From Bidens hawaiensis (Eukaryota; Streptophyta; Magnoliopsida; Asterales; Asteraceae), in the NCBI GenBank assembly GCA_021521415.1, contig JAIQDT010000168.1:1372501-1436500 (forward strand): a stretch of DNA of 64,000 nucleotides, in the 5' to 3' direction. Below the pieces are notes generated by a model that saw nothing but the letters and a program-made list of their open reading frames with translations, was not told the DNA's origin and did no database searches. A program made the translations under genes and the position numbers. Below are positions 35,817 to 46,146 of the stretch, piece after piece. How positions within the stretch are numbered: the stretch's first letter is position 1; each line of letters begins with the position of its first letter.

Positions 35817-37532
35817 CTAATAGGGTACGATTTCTCCTTCAGTTTTGAAGTCTTTGAACATTTCAAAAGCTTCATCTTTGTGTTTCATTAAGTACACATA
35901 ACCATATCGACTATAATCGTCAATAAAGGTAATGAAGTATCTTTCACCATTCCTAGTCATTGGTCTAAAAGGACCACATACATCCGAATGTATGATACCC
36001 AATAATTCTTTTGACCTTTCAAAAGTTTTATTAAAGGGTTGCTTTGTCATTTTGCCTTGTAAACAAGATTCACATACATCAAATGAATCATACTCATTTG
36101 TTTCTAGAATACCACTCTTGCGAAGAGTTTGCATGCGATTCTTGCTTATATGTCCAAGGCGACAATGCCAAAGATAGGAATCACCCAAGTCCTTCTTGAG
36201 TTTCTTGGTGTTGACATTGTACATTGAACTACTATGTGACATACCACTTTGATCTATTTCATATATACCATTCATGGGTATAGCTTTAAAATAAAACATG
36301 CCATTCATCAAAACATGAATATCACAATTTATAAATTTAAGATCAAAGCCACATTGTTTTAAAAGAGACACGGAAATAATGTTTCTCCTTAACTTAGGAG
36401 CATACAAAACATTCTTCAAAATTACTTCCAAACCACTTGGAAGTTTTAACAAGTAGTCTCCTTGGGCTTGGACTTCAACTCTTGCTCCATTGCCCATAAA
36501 GAGACTAATGTCCCCTTTGTTGAGTTGTTTACTTCTTTTGAACCCCTGCAACAAATTGCAAATGTGAGTTCCACATCCGGTATCAAGTACCCATGTATTT
36601 GAAGAAATAACATTTAGTTCAATATGTATAGTAAAGATAATACCTGAGGTATGCCCCGCATCCCTCTTATCTTTTAACGCATTGAGATAGGTCGGACAAT
36701 TCCTTTTCCAATGACCTATCTCTCCACACTCAAAGCATGGATCTTGCGCCGCAACCTTTTGCTTCTTTTCCTTCGGTTTGATGGGCGTGATGGCTTTCCT
36801 CTTTCCCTTTCTTTGGACGTGGCCCTTGCCCTTAGCAGCACTTGCTTTGGGGTTGGAGTTATGTCCCCTTTTCCCTTCATTGATTGTTAGAACGGGTAAA
36901 ACCCTTTTACCCATTCCCGCTTCGGCCGTTCTTAGCATTGCGTGAAGCTCACCAATGCTTTTGTCCCACCCGTTCATGTTATAGTTCATGACAAAGGTTT
37001 CAAACCTTTTGGTCAAAGAGTTGAGGATCAAATCCGTAGCCAACTCATTTGAGACGGGACAATTCAACCTACGAAGCTTTTCAATGTAGCTTTTCATCTT
37101 TAGGACATAAGATGAGACGCTTTGGGTTTCCTCCATACGACATGCATGAAACGCTCGAACCGTTTCGAAACGTTCCGCTCTAGCTTGTTGAAGAAACATT
37201 TCCTTCAATTGAGTTATCATGTCGTATGCCCCATGATGCTCGAAATCCTTTTGGATTTCGGGAATCATAGTCCCTAACATGAGGCAAGAGGCTTGCACCG
37301 AATCTTTGGTGTACTTGACCCAATCGTTATACGCCTCCTCATCTTCCACGTTAGGCTCGTCGGGAATGGGATCGTCTAAGACATATGATATCTCTTCTTG
37401 TTTGAGAACTATTCTCAAGTTGCGATACCAATCCATAAAGTTATTATGGTTTAGACGATCCTTTTCAAGGATGGTTCTTAAGGATAGGTTACGGGTGTTA
37501 TGGGTAGAGGTGTTTGCATTGTTAGCGGCCAT
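35817..37532 (-). CDS. gag-pol: E3 gag, protease and partial integrase (571 codons)
   Basis: Start ATG (MAANNANTSTHNTRN) about 1.65 kb after the 5' LTR. Residues 1-205 are the copia capsid. A basic Lys/Gly/Pro segment follows, and the CCHC knuckle CFECGEIGHWKRNC is at about 266-279. The aspartic protease is at 315-325 (WVLDTGCGTHIC). The gag-pre-integrase HHCC (WHCRLGHISKNRM and CESCLQGK) is at 455-495. Integrase starts with its first catalytic Asp at about 517 (HSDVCGPF) and continues to MKHKDEAFEMFKDFKTEG before ending at a TAG. The rest of the catalytic core (second Asp and Glu) is deleted. Gag and protease look functional. Confidence 0.9.
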   Translation of the reverse strand: MAANNANTSTHNTRNLSLRTILEKDRLNHNNFMDWYRNLRIVLKQEEISYVLDDPIPDEPNVEDEEAYNDWVKYTKDSVQASCLMLGTMIPEIQKDFEHHGAYDMITQLKEMFLQQARAERFETVRAFHACRMEETQSVSSYVLKMKSYIEKLRRLNCPVSNELATDLILNSLTKRFETFVMNYNMNGWDKSIGELHAMLRTAEAGMGKRVLPVLTINEGKRGHNSNPKASAAKGKGHVQRKGKRKAITPIKPKEKKQKVAAQDPCFECGEIGHWKRNCPTYLNALKDKRDAGHTSGIIFTIHIELNVISSNTWVLDTGCGTHICNLLQGFKRSKQLNKGDISLFMGNGARVEVQAQGDYLLKLPSGLEVILKNVLYAPKLRRNIISVSLLKQCGFDLKFINCDIHVLMNGMFYFKAIPMNGIYEIDQSGMSHSSSMYNVNTKKLKKDLGDSYLWHCRLGHISKNRMQTLRKSGILETNEYDSFDVCESCLQGKMTKQPFNKTFERSKELLGIIHSDVCGPFRPMTRNGERYFITFIDDYSRYGYVYLMKHKDEAFEMFKDFKTEGEIVPY

Positions 37533-39168
37533 CTACAAAATTTTAACAAAGTTTTATTTTAGTATTATAAACAATTTAATTATTAATACCCTTTTATTCC
37601 AAATTTTAAAATAATAATTAAATTCTAGAATCCAACGATAAATCAAATTTCGGTTAGGTGACCTTTATCCCGTTATTTGATTTAACAAGGTAGTCAATCT
37701 TGACAATTGCAACCCTTTGCAACTTCTAGAGGTATGGGACCATTCGAAATCCTTATTTCGTGTTGGCATGTTTATCCCATCAACACCATTGGACCCCATG
37801 CTTAGGTGACCTTTATCACATGGTTTCCAATTCAAGTCGTCCTACTTGTATAAACATGTAAGATTAACATACAAGTGGTTAGGTGACCTTTATCCCACAA
37901 ATATGTTAATATTACCCTAAGTATATTAGTTTGCTCAAAATGGTTAGGTGACCTTTATCCCATTTAAAGTTCCCTAATACGTTAAGTGTCATACAAAAGG
38001 ATGGTGTAAGACTTGTTTCCTTGGTAATTATGAAAAAGGGATTTTAAGTTTTCCAATATTCTAGTTTGAAAAACATTATGCCATATCCTAACATGCATTT
38101 AGCAATATGGTGATTTTGAAAACCAATTTTCAAGGTTCAAGTTATAATAAAACCAATTTTATTATATGTGAGTAATCGCTTAGTTTTAATAAACCCATTT
38201 AATTAAACTAATTGACGCGATATTACCAAATATATATTAGAACCCGTTTTATGCTTGTTGTCGTTCCTATGTGACGGTTTGGATATCCTAATATCTATCA
38301 ACCACACATTACAATAAGTAAAACAAACAACCAAGCAAACACATGCAAAATATAGTCATAACCGAGAACCGCTAAGTTTGACCATACTTGTTAGCCGAAA
38401 CAAGTATAGGTCATAAGTCACACCTAAGGGACAAAACATGACACAAGGATGGAATGTTGACTCCCACTTGACCTTGCATCCAAATGCTTCAAGTATCCTT
38501 TCCAAGTTGTTGTGTTCTTGTTGGGCTTGTTAATGGGCTCCAAACTTCCAAAAGTCTTCTTGGGCCCAAGAGTGAAATTTATGGGCCTAATGGGCTTGAA
38601 TCCCATGATGGGCCGGTGAGGCCCAACAAGCCCAAAATTTCGGTCCAAGGCCCAAATCCACCAATTCTTGCATCTTCAATTTTTACAAAATGTATCCTAA
38701 TACATATTTTTCTAAAAAAAAGAAAATGCAACTAATCTATTTATTACAAACCAACTTATGAATAAATAAATTACACAAGCCTAAGATTATGAATTATTAC
38801 AACCATATTGAATAATAAACATAATCAACATACACAAACAACAATCAACACATCCAAGGTCTAGGTTTCGGTTATGACACATCCAAACATACCAAATGTT
38901 CTAAGCATGCAACCTAAGCAACCAATGCCCAAAAACTCCAAAAGAATCGCCCCCCCCCCCCCCAAGAGGCTACGGCCAAATCTTATTTTTTTATTTTTAT
39001 TTTTTTTCAACATCCAAATGTTAATAATGGTTTCCTAAGATCTTTGCATGCATGTCAAGATCTTACAAAACCATGAGGGGTAAAATCCACCAAAAATTTC
39101 GGACCCCTTTTTTCACCCATGAAAAAACCCGAAATCTATGAACATGCAAGGAGCATAAGTCCTTGTAA
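37533..39168 (-). other. E3 untranslated leader
   Basis: About 1.6 kb between primer site and gag, non-coding. It holds four copies of TTAGGTGACCTTTATC (37654, 37802, 37879, 37944), a cluster of about ten TGGGC/GCCCA words (38522-38655) and a run of 14 C at 38950-38963. Apart from these I see nothing assignable. Confidence 0.85.
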
Positions 39169-39184
39169 CCGGCTCTTGATGCCA
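39169..39184 (-). other. Primer binding site of E3
   Basis: On the element strand TGGCATCAAGAGCCGG lies 1 nt inside the 5' LTR. It resembles the TGGTATCA(A)GAGCC sites that pair with initiator tRNA-Met in plant copia elements. Confidence 0.82.
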
Positions 39185-39185
39185 T

Positions 39186-40084
39186 TGTTGGGTTTTATAC
39201 AAGATTATCAAAGTTCAAGTTAACCAAATTTAACTAGAAAACGCAACGGAAGCTTAGATTTTAAAACTTGTTATGAACATACCATTATGTTAAAACTAAA
39301 ACCCAAAGAACAAGGATCAATATTACAAGAACAATATGCTTACAAAATGTAAATGGTACCTTCTTATACCTTATAAGAAGATGTAGATGGATGAAGAAGA
39401 TGATGTCTTCAAATGGCAAGGTTGCAAAGAGAAACCCTCAAGCTTTGTATACCCCAAGCTTTGAGCAACAACACCAACTAGTTGCTAGGATTTTGAACAC
39501 TTGAACTAGCTCACAAAACTCCCAAATCATGCCCAAGTGAGCCGTGGGTTTTGGAGAGAAAGAGAGAGAGTTTGTTTGCTTGTTACAACACTTGAAAAAT
39601 ATCAAAGAACAAGACCATTTGCATGTATGGGGAAATGGAGGATTAAAAGGAACCCAAGACAAGTTACATAGAGCATCTTGTTATTGATTGGGTAAAACCA
39701 CCACCCCACATGGGTGGCCGGTTTTGTTTGTTTTTTTTTTTTTTTTTTTTTTTTTTGTTTTGTGTTTTAACATTTAAAACTTCTCCATTCATTTTATAAA
39801 ACTCATTTTCATAAAATGTGCATACATCTATTTAATTATTTAACCAATTAAATAATTAGTTTATATAAACAAATCATCCAGATAATTTATTTAAATCCTC
39901 AAGTGTGTTTGTTTAGAAAACCAATTTTCTAAACACGTAGTGTTCGGTATTCGTTTAAATGATCAAATCATTAAAGAATACATTTGGTGTCGTCTAGCTT
40001 GTTATTGGGTATGACCCGACTTGGATCAAACACAGTTAGCCACATTAGTATAAGTATGTGTCTCGGGCACACGTAATTCCAACA
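39186..40084 (-). repeat. E3 5' LTR (right copy)
   Basis: 899 bp, identical to 32008-32908 except for a 26-T run at 39731-39756. It ends CCAACA at 40084, followed by target duplication GGCAT. Confidence 0.96.
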
Positions 40085-40089
40085 GGCAT

Positions 40090-41060
40090 GTACCTTACAT
40101 TGGTGGTGGAAGTGGCCAAGGAAGTGAAACACAGGCTTTGCTCTCCATGTTCACAAAATAGTACAATGCTTTTGTTGCAAAAAATCTGATTCATACCAGT
40201 TTCATCCTGGATGACATTGAACAGATAGATGTTGATGATCTGGAAGACATGGATTTGAAATGGCAAGCAGCCATGTTGGCTCTTAGAAGCAAAAGGCTAT
40301 ATAACAGGACTGGTAGATCTCTTCTATCAGGACCTAATGAAAGAATTGGTTTTGATAAGTCTAAAGCCATTTCCTATAACTGCCAACAACCTGGTCACTT
40401 TGCCAGAGAATGCAACATGCCAATAAACTTTCAGATGAACCAATACCAGAATCAACTAAGAAATCAGCAGCATCAATATCAAAAAACCAGCAGAGAAACA
40501 GCAATCTCAATAACTTCAATAACTACAATCCCAACTTAAACAACTTTCAGCCTAAAATGAACAATCAACATCAAGGTATGCCACATAATCAAGGTTTTCA
40601 AAGGAACAACAATCAAAATCTTCAAACTGTTCCAAACAATTCAGTTCCAACCAACCAAAATCAACCCAGAAATCAAGGAAATGTGGCTGTAACATCACAG
40701 CATGAGGGTAATTTTGATTGGAGCAATCATGAAGAAGACATTGTAGATGACATCAAGAGGGAAAATGTAGCATTCATGGCTTTGATTGAGAAAGAAACTG
40801 GATCATCATCTCAGGTACACTTTGCTCCTACTGTTGATTTAAATGAAATAATCAATGAATTGAAAACAAAAGTAGGCAAGTTGAAAAGTGAGTGTTTTAG
40901 GAAACAAAGTATTATCAATGGATATGTGTCTAGTGAGCTGATCAGTGAAGAAAAGATCAAGAGTTTAGAAGATGACTGCATAAGTAGTTATAGAGCTCAG
41001 AAGGGATACACCATTGAGATTGATGGGCTAAAGAAGATGATTGTTGAAGAGAAGGTGTAG
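40090..41060 (+). pseudogene. gag: E2 gag, second part with zinc knuckle
   Basis: It continues the frame cut at 32007 (VPYIGGGSGQGSETQALLSMFTK, then TAG). MDLKWQAAMLALRSKRLY corresponds to MDLKWNMAMIV of E4. The CCHC knuckle at about 40370-40415 reads SYNCQQPGHFAREC: the first zinc ligand Cys is Ser. An Asn/Gln-rich stretch (40430-40680) and an acidic part follow. A coiled-coil-like segment (40840-41060) ends at TAG. Confidence 0.87.
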
Positions 41061-42776
41061 AACACAAAATTGCATGTTGAGAATGAATTCCTGAAGATCT
41101 TGGTCTCTACAGGAAACATCTGTGGTATTCTAAACCAAGTAAGTGAAAAAGACTAATATAAAGATGTTCCAGCACCCTTCAACCACAACTTTATGCCAAA
41201 AGTTGATAAAGAGAAAAGAGATGCATATCTGCAACAATTCAGAGATGTCTTTCAAGATAAAGAAGAATAAGTTGATTTATACAAAAATGTTGAAGTGAAT
41301 ACATAAGGTGAGTTTGTGGTTAAGGAAGAGGAAAAGGAAGAAAAATCAATTGGAATTCATGTCTCTGAAGATGACTTTGACTCTGTTGATTTTAATCAAG
41401 ATGAGTTGAGTGATTTGAGTGATCAGATCACAGATGAACAGATCAAGGAAGCTGAAAGAGGAAGAGGATACAAGAAACCAGAATCTATTGACAAACTTCC
41501 TTTGTATCCACCTGTCACACCCAGAATGAAGAAACAGAATGAAAAAATGAGAAGAGAGCATGTTTCTTATGACAACTATGAAAAGAAGAAGGTAAGCTAC
41601 AATGCGGTAAGGCCTCCAACCAAGGATGTGTTGGAATGGATAAAGCAAAACAACAAGAAGAAAGTAACTGAAAAATTTGAAAATGAGAACTTTATCCCTG
41701 TTTATCCAGTCTTTTCTAGTCATGAAGTACCGGATATTGGAGAAGTGGAAACATTGGAAGAATATGAAAAGAGGCAGTTAAGATACAAAGAATAAGTGAT
41801 GAGGAACCTATACTTATGGAAAAGATTGTCTTTGTCAAAAGCTAGGTTGAAAGACAAGACATCAAGATTGAGGAGTTTGTACCCTTCTCTATTGATTTTG
41901 ATAGTTTGAAGACTCAAAAGACACTTGAAGTCAAAGCACCTAAACCAAGTGAAATATTCAAGAAAGCAAGTGAACAAGAAAATATAAAGGAAAGGTATGG
42001 TGCAAGAAGTGTGATGAGTACGGTCATCACACTGACTCATGTGGTGAGAGATTCAAATTCAAACCCTTTCATGTTCCAGATGGAACAAAGTATGGACAAG
42101 ACTTTGTTTTGTATAAGCAGAAGTATGATGCATACCTAGGAAAGGAAAGGGGTGTTAAAATGAAACCATTAGTGAAGATGAATTGAAATCAACTGAGCAG
42201 AAAAAGAATGAAAAGAAGACTGAGGTCAAGACAAAGAAATTTGTGACAAAATCAGTAAGGAGAATCAAGTCTCCTAAGAAGTATGAAAAGGTTGTAAAAA
42301 GGGGTGTTCAGCCCTTGAGAGTTATCCCCAAAAAGGATACACAATCTGTGAAGTCTGACAGTTCTCAAGGTTCACCAAGAAGTGATAAGACAAAGAACCG
42401 AGGAATCTTTCATAGAAAGAAATCAACTGAACTTACTGGTGATGAAAAGTATCTTTTGAAAAATGGTTATGAACCACAAGGTTTTCTTTGGAAACCCAAG
42501 GTTGAAATAAATGTTGAAAAGATTGTTGATGTAAGAGACTATTCTGAAAAGAAGGATTATGTTGTGCAAGAAGTTGATTGTGCAATTGACGAGAGCAATC
42601 TCACAACTTCATTTGTGAAAATTTCAAGAGAGTGTGGTTATGAAACTGACAATTCAGAAAATCCTGAAGTTACTCATGAAGATCCTGAACCAACAACACT
42701 CACTTCCAATGCTGCCACAGAAATTGAAATTGATGAGCTGCAAGTTGTAAAATCTTGCACTTCATCACTCAGCTGA
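41061..42776 (+). pseudogene. E2 gag C-terminal coiled-coil extension
   Basis: Segments 41316-41795 and 42183-42776, plus connecting pieces, are Lys/Glu-rich, disordered or coiled-coil, with stops between them. The text near 41980-42130 (YGARSVMSTVITLTHVVRDSNSNPFMFQMEQS) may be a degraded second knuckle region, because E4 has one at the same place. It ends at TGA 42774, a few codons before the protease. No enzymatic motif is present. Confidence 0.7.
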
Positions 42777-42791
42777 TCAAATTTTTCTTCT

Positions 42792-43430
42792 GTGCAGCAA
42801 CAGTCCACTTCAATGAATGACATATGGTACATGGACAGTGGATGTTCTAGGCACATGACTTGTGACAAGAGGTCACTTGTGAATTATGAAGAGAAGTTTA
42901 AAGGTCCAGTGGCATTTGGCAGTGATGAGAATGGAGGAAAGATTGTTGGAAAAGGAATCTTAACAAATGGAAATGTTTCATTTGATAATGTATTTCATGT
43001 TGAAGGTCTGCAGTACAATCTGCTAAGCATATCACAAATGTGTGATAAGGGTTACAAAGTTGGTTTTGATGACTTACATTGTTTCATCTTAAAACCCGAA
43101 TTTGTAATCCCACTTGAAATGATTATGATGATGGCACCAAGAAATGGCAACCTATATCAACTTAATATGAAAGAAGCTGTTTCAAGGGTGGTACATGTTT
43201 TGTTTCCAAAGCCACTTAAAATGAGTTTAAATTATGGCACAGAAACTATGTTATGTGAATCTGAAGAATATGAACAGACTTGTTAAGGGTGAGCATGTCA
43301 TTGGCTTTCCTACAAGAGAGTTCAAACTGGATGATAAGTGCAGTTCATGCCAAAAGGGCAAACAACACAAGTCAACTCATAAGTCAAAGCTCATCAATTC
43401 AATTGATCAAGCACTTGAGCTACTTCACAT
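42792..43430 (+). pseudogene. pol: E2 protease and gag-pre-integrase
   Basis: The protease motif WYMDSGCSRHMTCDKRS is at 42825-42880, followed by FDNVFHVEGLQYNLLSISQMCDKGY and LKPEFVIPLEMIMMMAPRNGNLYQLNM. After a frame change at about 43240 the pre-integrase part reads MNRLVKGEHVIGFPTREFKLDDKCSSCQKGKQHKS. Both Cys ligands are there, but the WH..R.GH half is damaged. The order and spacing match E4. Confidence 0.87.
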
Positions 43431-44110
43431 GGATCTTTTTGGTCGTGTAAGTGTGCCAAGTATAGGGAAGAAAAGATATTTTCTTGTGATCATTGATGAT
43501 TATTCAAGATATACATGAGTTTATTTCCTGAGTACAAAGGATGAGACTGCAGAGTTGATTAAGGTTGTGGGACAATGATTGAGAACAAACTGAATAAGAA
43601 AGTTAAAACAATGAGAAGTGACAATGGTACAGAGTTCAAAAATGGAGTCATGGAAGAATTTTGCACAGAAAAGGGAATATTTCAGCAATTCTCAGCTCCT
43701 AGAACTCCTAAACAAAATGGTGTTGTAGAAAGAAGAAACAGAACACTTATTGAAGCTGCAAGAACCATGATAGTAGATGCAAATCTACAAGTTACATTTT
43801 GGATGCAAGTGTTTTCTGCTAAACGCTAGGGATTACTTGAACAAGTTTCAAACTAAATCTTTGGATTGCTTCTTTGTTGGATATTCAACAAAATCAAAAG
43901 CCTAGAGAGTATATGTGAAAGACCATTTTAGTGTTATTGAATCATCTGACCTCATCTTTAATGAGAATCAGTTCAACACAGTTGATGGTGCAGCATGGAT
44001 GTTTGATCATGAAAAGTTGATGAGGTTTTTCAAGATTTATCCTGAAGACTTTGATGACTCATTCTACAAGACCAGTGTATTTGAAGAGAAAGGAAGAAAA
44101 CATTGGACTT
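43405..44110 (+). pseudogene. pol: E2 integrase
   Basis: The catalytic triad can be followed: Asp in LHMDLFGRVS (about 43430), Asp in RSDNGTEFKNG (about 43617) and Glu in NGVVERRNRTLIEAARTM (about 43730). A TGA at 43516 probably replaces Trp, and a frameshift lies near 43570. The C-terminal part after 43820 is shortened; it jumps from FWMQVFSAKR to a fragment with LDCFFVGYSTKSKA, so part of the region between is lost. Confidence 0.87.
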
Positions 44111-45649
44111 AGAAGGGTTATGGAAGAAGGTTGCTAGCAAAGAAAAGGAGTATAGATTTGTTAAGGGTACCTCAAGTGACATTGTTGACCAAGTTCAAGA
44201 CAGTGAGGACAATCAAAGTCCAGAACAAGATTATGCAGATCACAATCAAGACAATCAAGAAGTAGAGAATGATCAAGTTCAGATTGAGGAGAACCCAAGC
44301 AACCAATCAAATGAAGAAGTTGTTTCAACAGCAAGATTTCAACATTTGTTTGAAAGAATGAATATAGGAAACAATGGTGCATCCACTTCAAGACAGTACA
44401 CTGAAGAAGCATAAGAGTTTCATGATGCTGAAACAGAATTGATCATTGAAGAACCAGAACTCAATGAATCAAATCTTGACATACATATGTATATTGATAT
44501 GATAGTTCAAACTCCCTATGTAGAAAAGAATCATCCCTCTGAAAACATCATTGGATATATAAATGAAAGAGTTACAAGAAGCCACTCTGAAATTGCAAAA
44601 ATCTGTTTGTACTCTTGCTTTCTATCCCAAATAGAACCAAAGAACATTGTTCAAGCACTAAAGGATAACAGTTGGGTGGAGGCAATGAAGGAGGAATTGG
44701 CACAGTTCAGAGATCTACATGTTTGGGATCTGGTTGATAGGCCAAGAATCAGGTCAGCAATTGGCACCAAAAAGAGTTTTTCAGAAACAAAAGGGATGAG
44801 AGGGGTTTGGTGATTAAGAACAAAGCTAGACTTGTGGCACTAGGATGCCTTCAAGAAGAAAGAATAGACTTTGAGGAAGTCTTTGCACCCGTTGCAAGAC
44901 TTGAGGCTATCAGGATTTTCCTTGCATATGCTGCCTCAAAGAACATTAGGGTGTTCTAGCTTGATGTTAAGTCTGCATTCCTAAATGGAAAGATTGATGA
45001 AGAGGTGTATGTTGCTCAACCTCCAGGTTTTGAGGATCCAATGTATCCAAACATGGTGTATAAGCAAAATAAAGCCCTTTATGGATTGCATCGGGCTCCT
45101 AGAGCATGGTATGATGAACTGTCAAATCATCTTCTTGAAAATGGTTTCAAAAAGGGAGCCATTGACAAGACACTCTTCTACAAAAGAAAGGGATCAGATT
45201 TGCTGCTATTACAAGTCTATGTGGATGATATCATCTTTGGTTCAACAAATGAACAAATGTGCATGGAGTTTGAAGGGGTAATGAAGTCCAAATACAACAT
45301 GAGTTCTATGGGAGAAGTGAACTTCTTTTTAGGACTGCAAGTTCAACAGAAAGCTGAGGGGATATTCATTCACCAAACTAAATATGTGCAGGACATCTTG
45401 AACATGTTTAAATGTCATGAATACAAGACAGCTTCAACTCCAATGGACACCAAAGAAAAGATGATTGCCGATGAAAAGGGGGAGCATGTGGATGAATATG
45501 AATATAGAGCCAAAATTGGATCCCTGATGTACCTAACTGCTACAAGACTAGATATTATGTATGTTGTATGTGTGTGTGCAAGATTCCAAGAAAGTCCAAA
45601 AGTCTCCCACATGAATGCAGTCAAGAGAACTTTTAGATATTTGAAGTGA
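44103..45649 (+). pseudogene. pol: E2 linker and reverse transcriptase
   Basis: The acidic Gln/Asn-rich linker (44103-44600) contains HPSENIIGYINERVTR. RT follows: WVEAMKEELAQFRDLHVWDLV, after a frameshift [72 protein letters not shown], the catalytic [18 protein letters not shown] (about 45205-45255, intact), [16 protein letters not shown] and [27 protein letters not shown] at about 44957 interrupts (CAG expected). The 45005-45649 part is uninterrupted. Confidence 0.92.
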
Positions 45650-46146
45650 AGACCAAACTTAGGAATTTGGTATCCAAAGAACCAATCTTTGGATCTGATT
45701 GCCTACACATACAGTGATTATGATGGTTGCAACATGAGCAGGAAGTCAACCTCAGGTGGATGTCAATTTTTGGGTGAAAGGCTAGTGTCATGGCAATGCA
45801 AGAAGCAAACACTATCTCAATCTAAACTGCAGAAGCTGAATATGTTGCTGCATCTGCCTGTTGTGCCTAAGTTCTCTGGATTCAGAACCAAATGCTGGAT
45901 TATGGTTGGAATTTTCTGAACACTCCTATTTTTATTGATAATACTGCTGCATAATTTACTGTTAAGAATCCAGTCCAACATTCAAAGACTAAGCATATTG
46001 AAATCAGACATCACTTCATAAGACATTGTAATGAAAAAGGTTTGATTAAAATGAAGAGTGTTGATACAAGTGACAACTTGGCTGACCTATTCACTAAGCC
46101 ACTTGACAGAACCAGATTCAACTTTCTTTTGAAAGCTCTGGGATGA
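45650..46146 (+). pseudogene. pol: E2 RNase H
   Basis: YSDYDGCNMSRKSTSGGCQFLGERLVSWQCKKQ, then a frameshift within SQSKLQKLNMLLHLPVV (the STAEAEYVAA region is shifted), then FIDNTAA, VKNPVQHSKTKHIEIRHHFIRHCNEKGLI and NLADLFTKPLDRTRFNFLLKALG before TGA 46144-46146. A TAA at about 45952 interrupts IDNTAA. RNase H removes the RNA strand during cDNA synthesis; this copy is broken. Confidence 0.88.

Larger units (their letters stand above)
32008..40084 (-). mobile_element. E3: young Ty1/copia element, minus strand
   Basis: 8.1 kb with nearly identical LTRs (32008-32908 and 39186-40084), each TGTTGG...CCAACA, flanked by target duplication GGCAT (32003-32007 and 40085-40089). Genes read on the minus strand: gag-protease-partial integrase (37532-35817), then residual integrase-RT-RNase H (35814-33676). 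By eye the LTRs differ only in a poly-T run (28 versus 26), so insertion is very recent. A deletion in integrase makes it non-autonomous. The gag start (SLRTILEKDRLNHNNFMDWYRNLRIVLKQE) and SIMYAMICTRPDV suggest the Angela-like branch, with moderate confidence. Confidence 0.96.
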
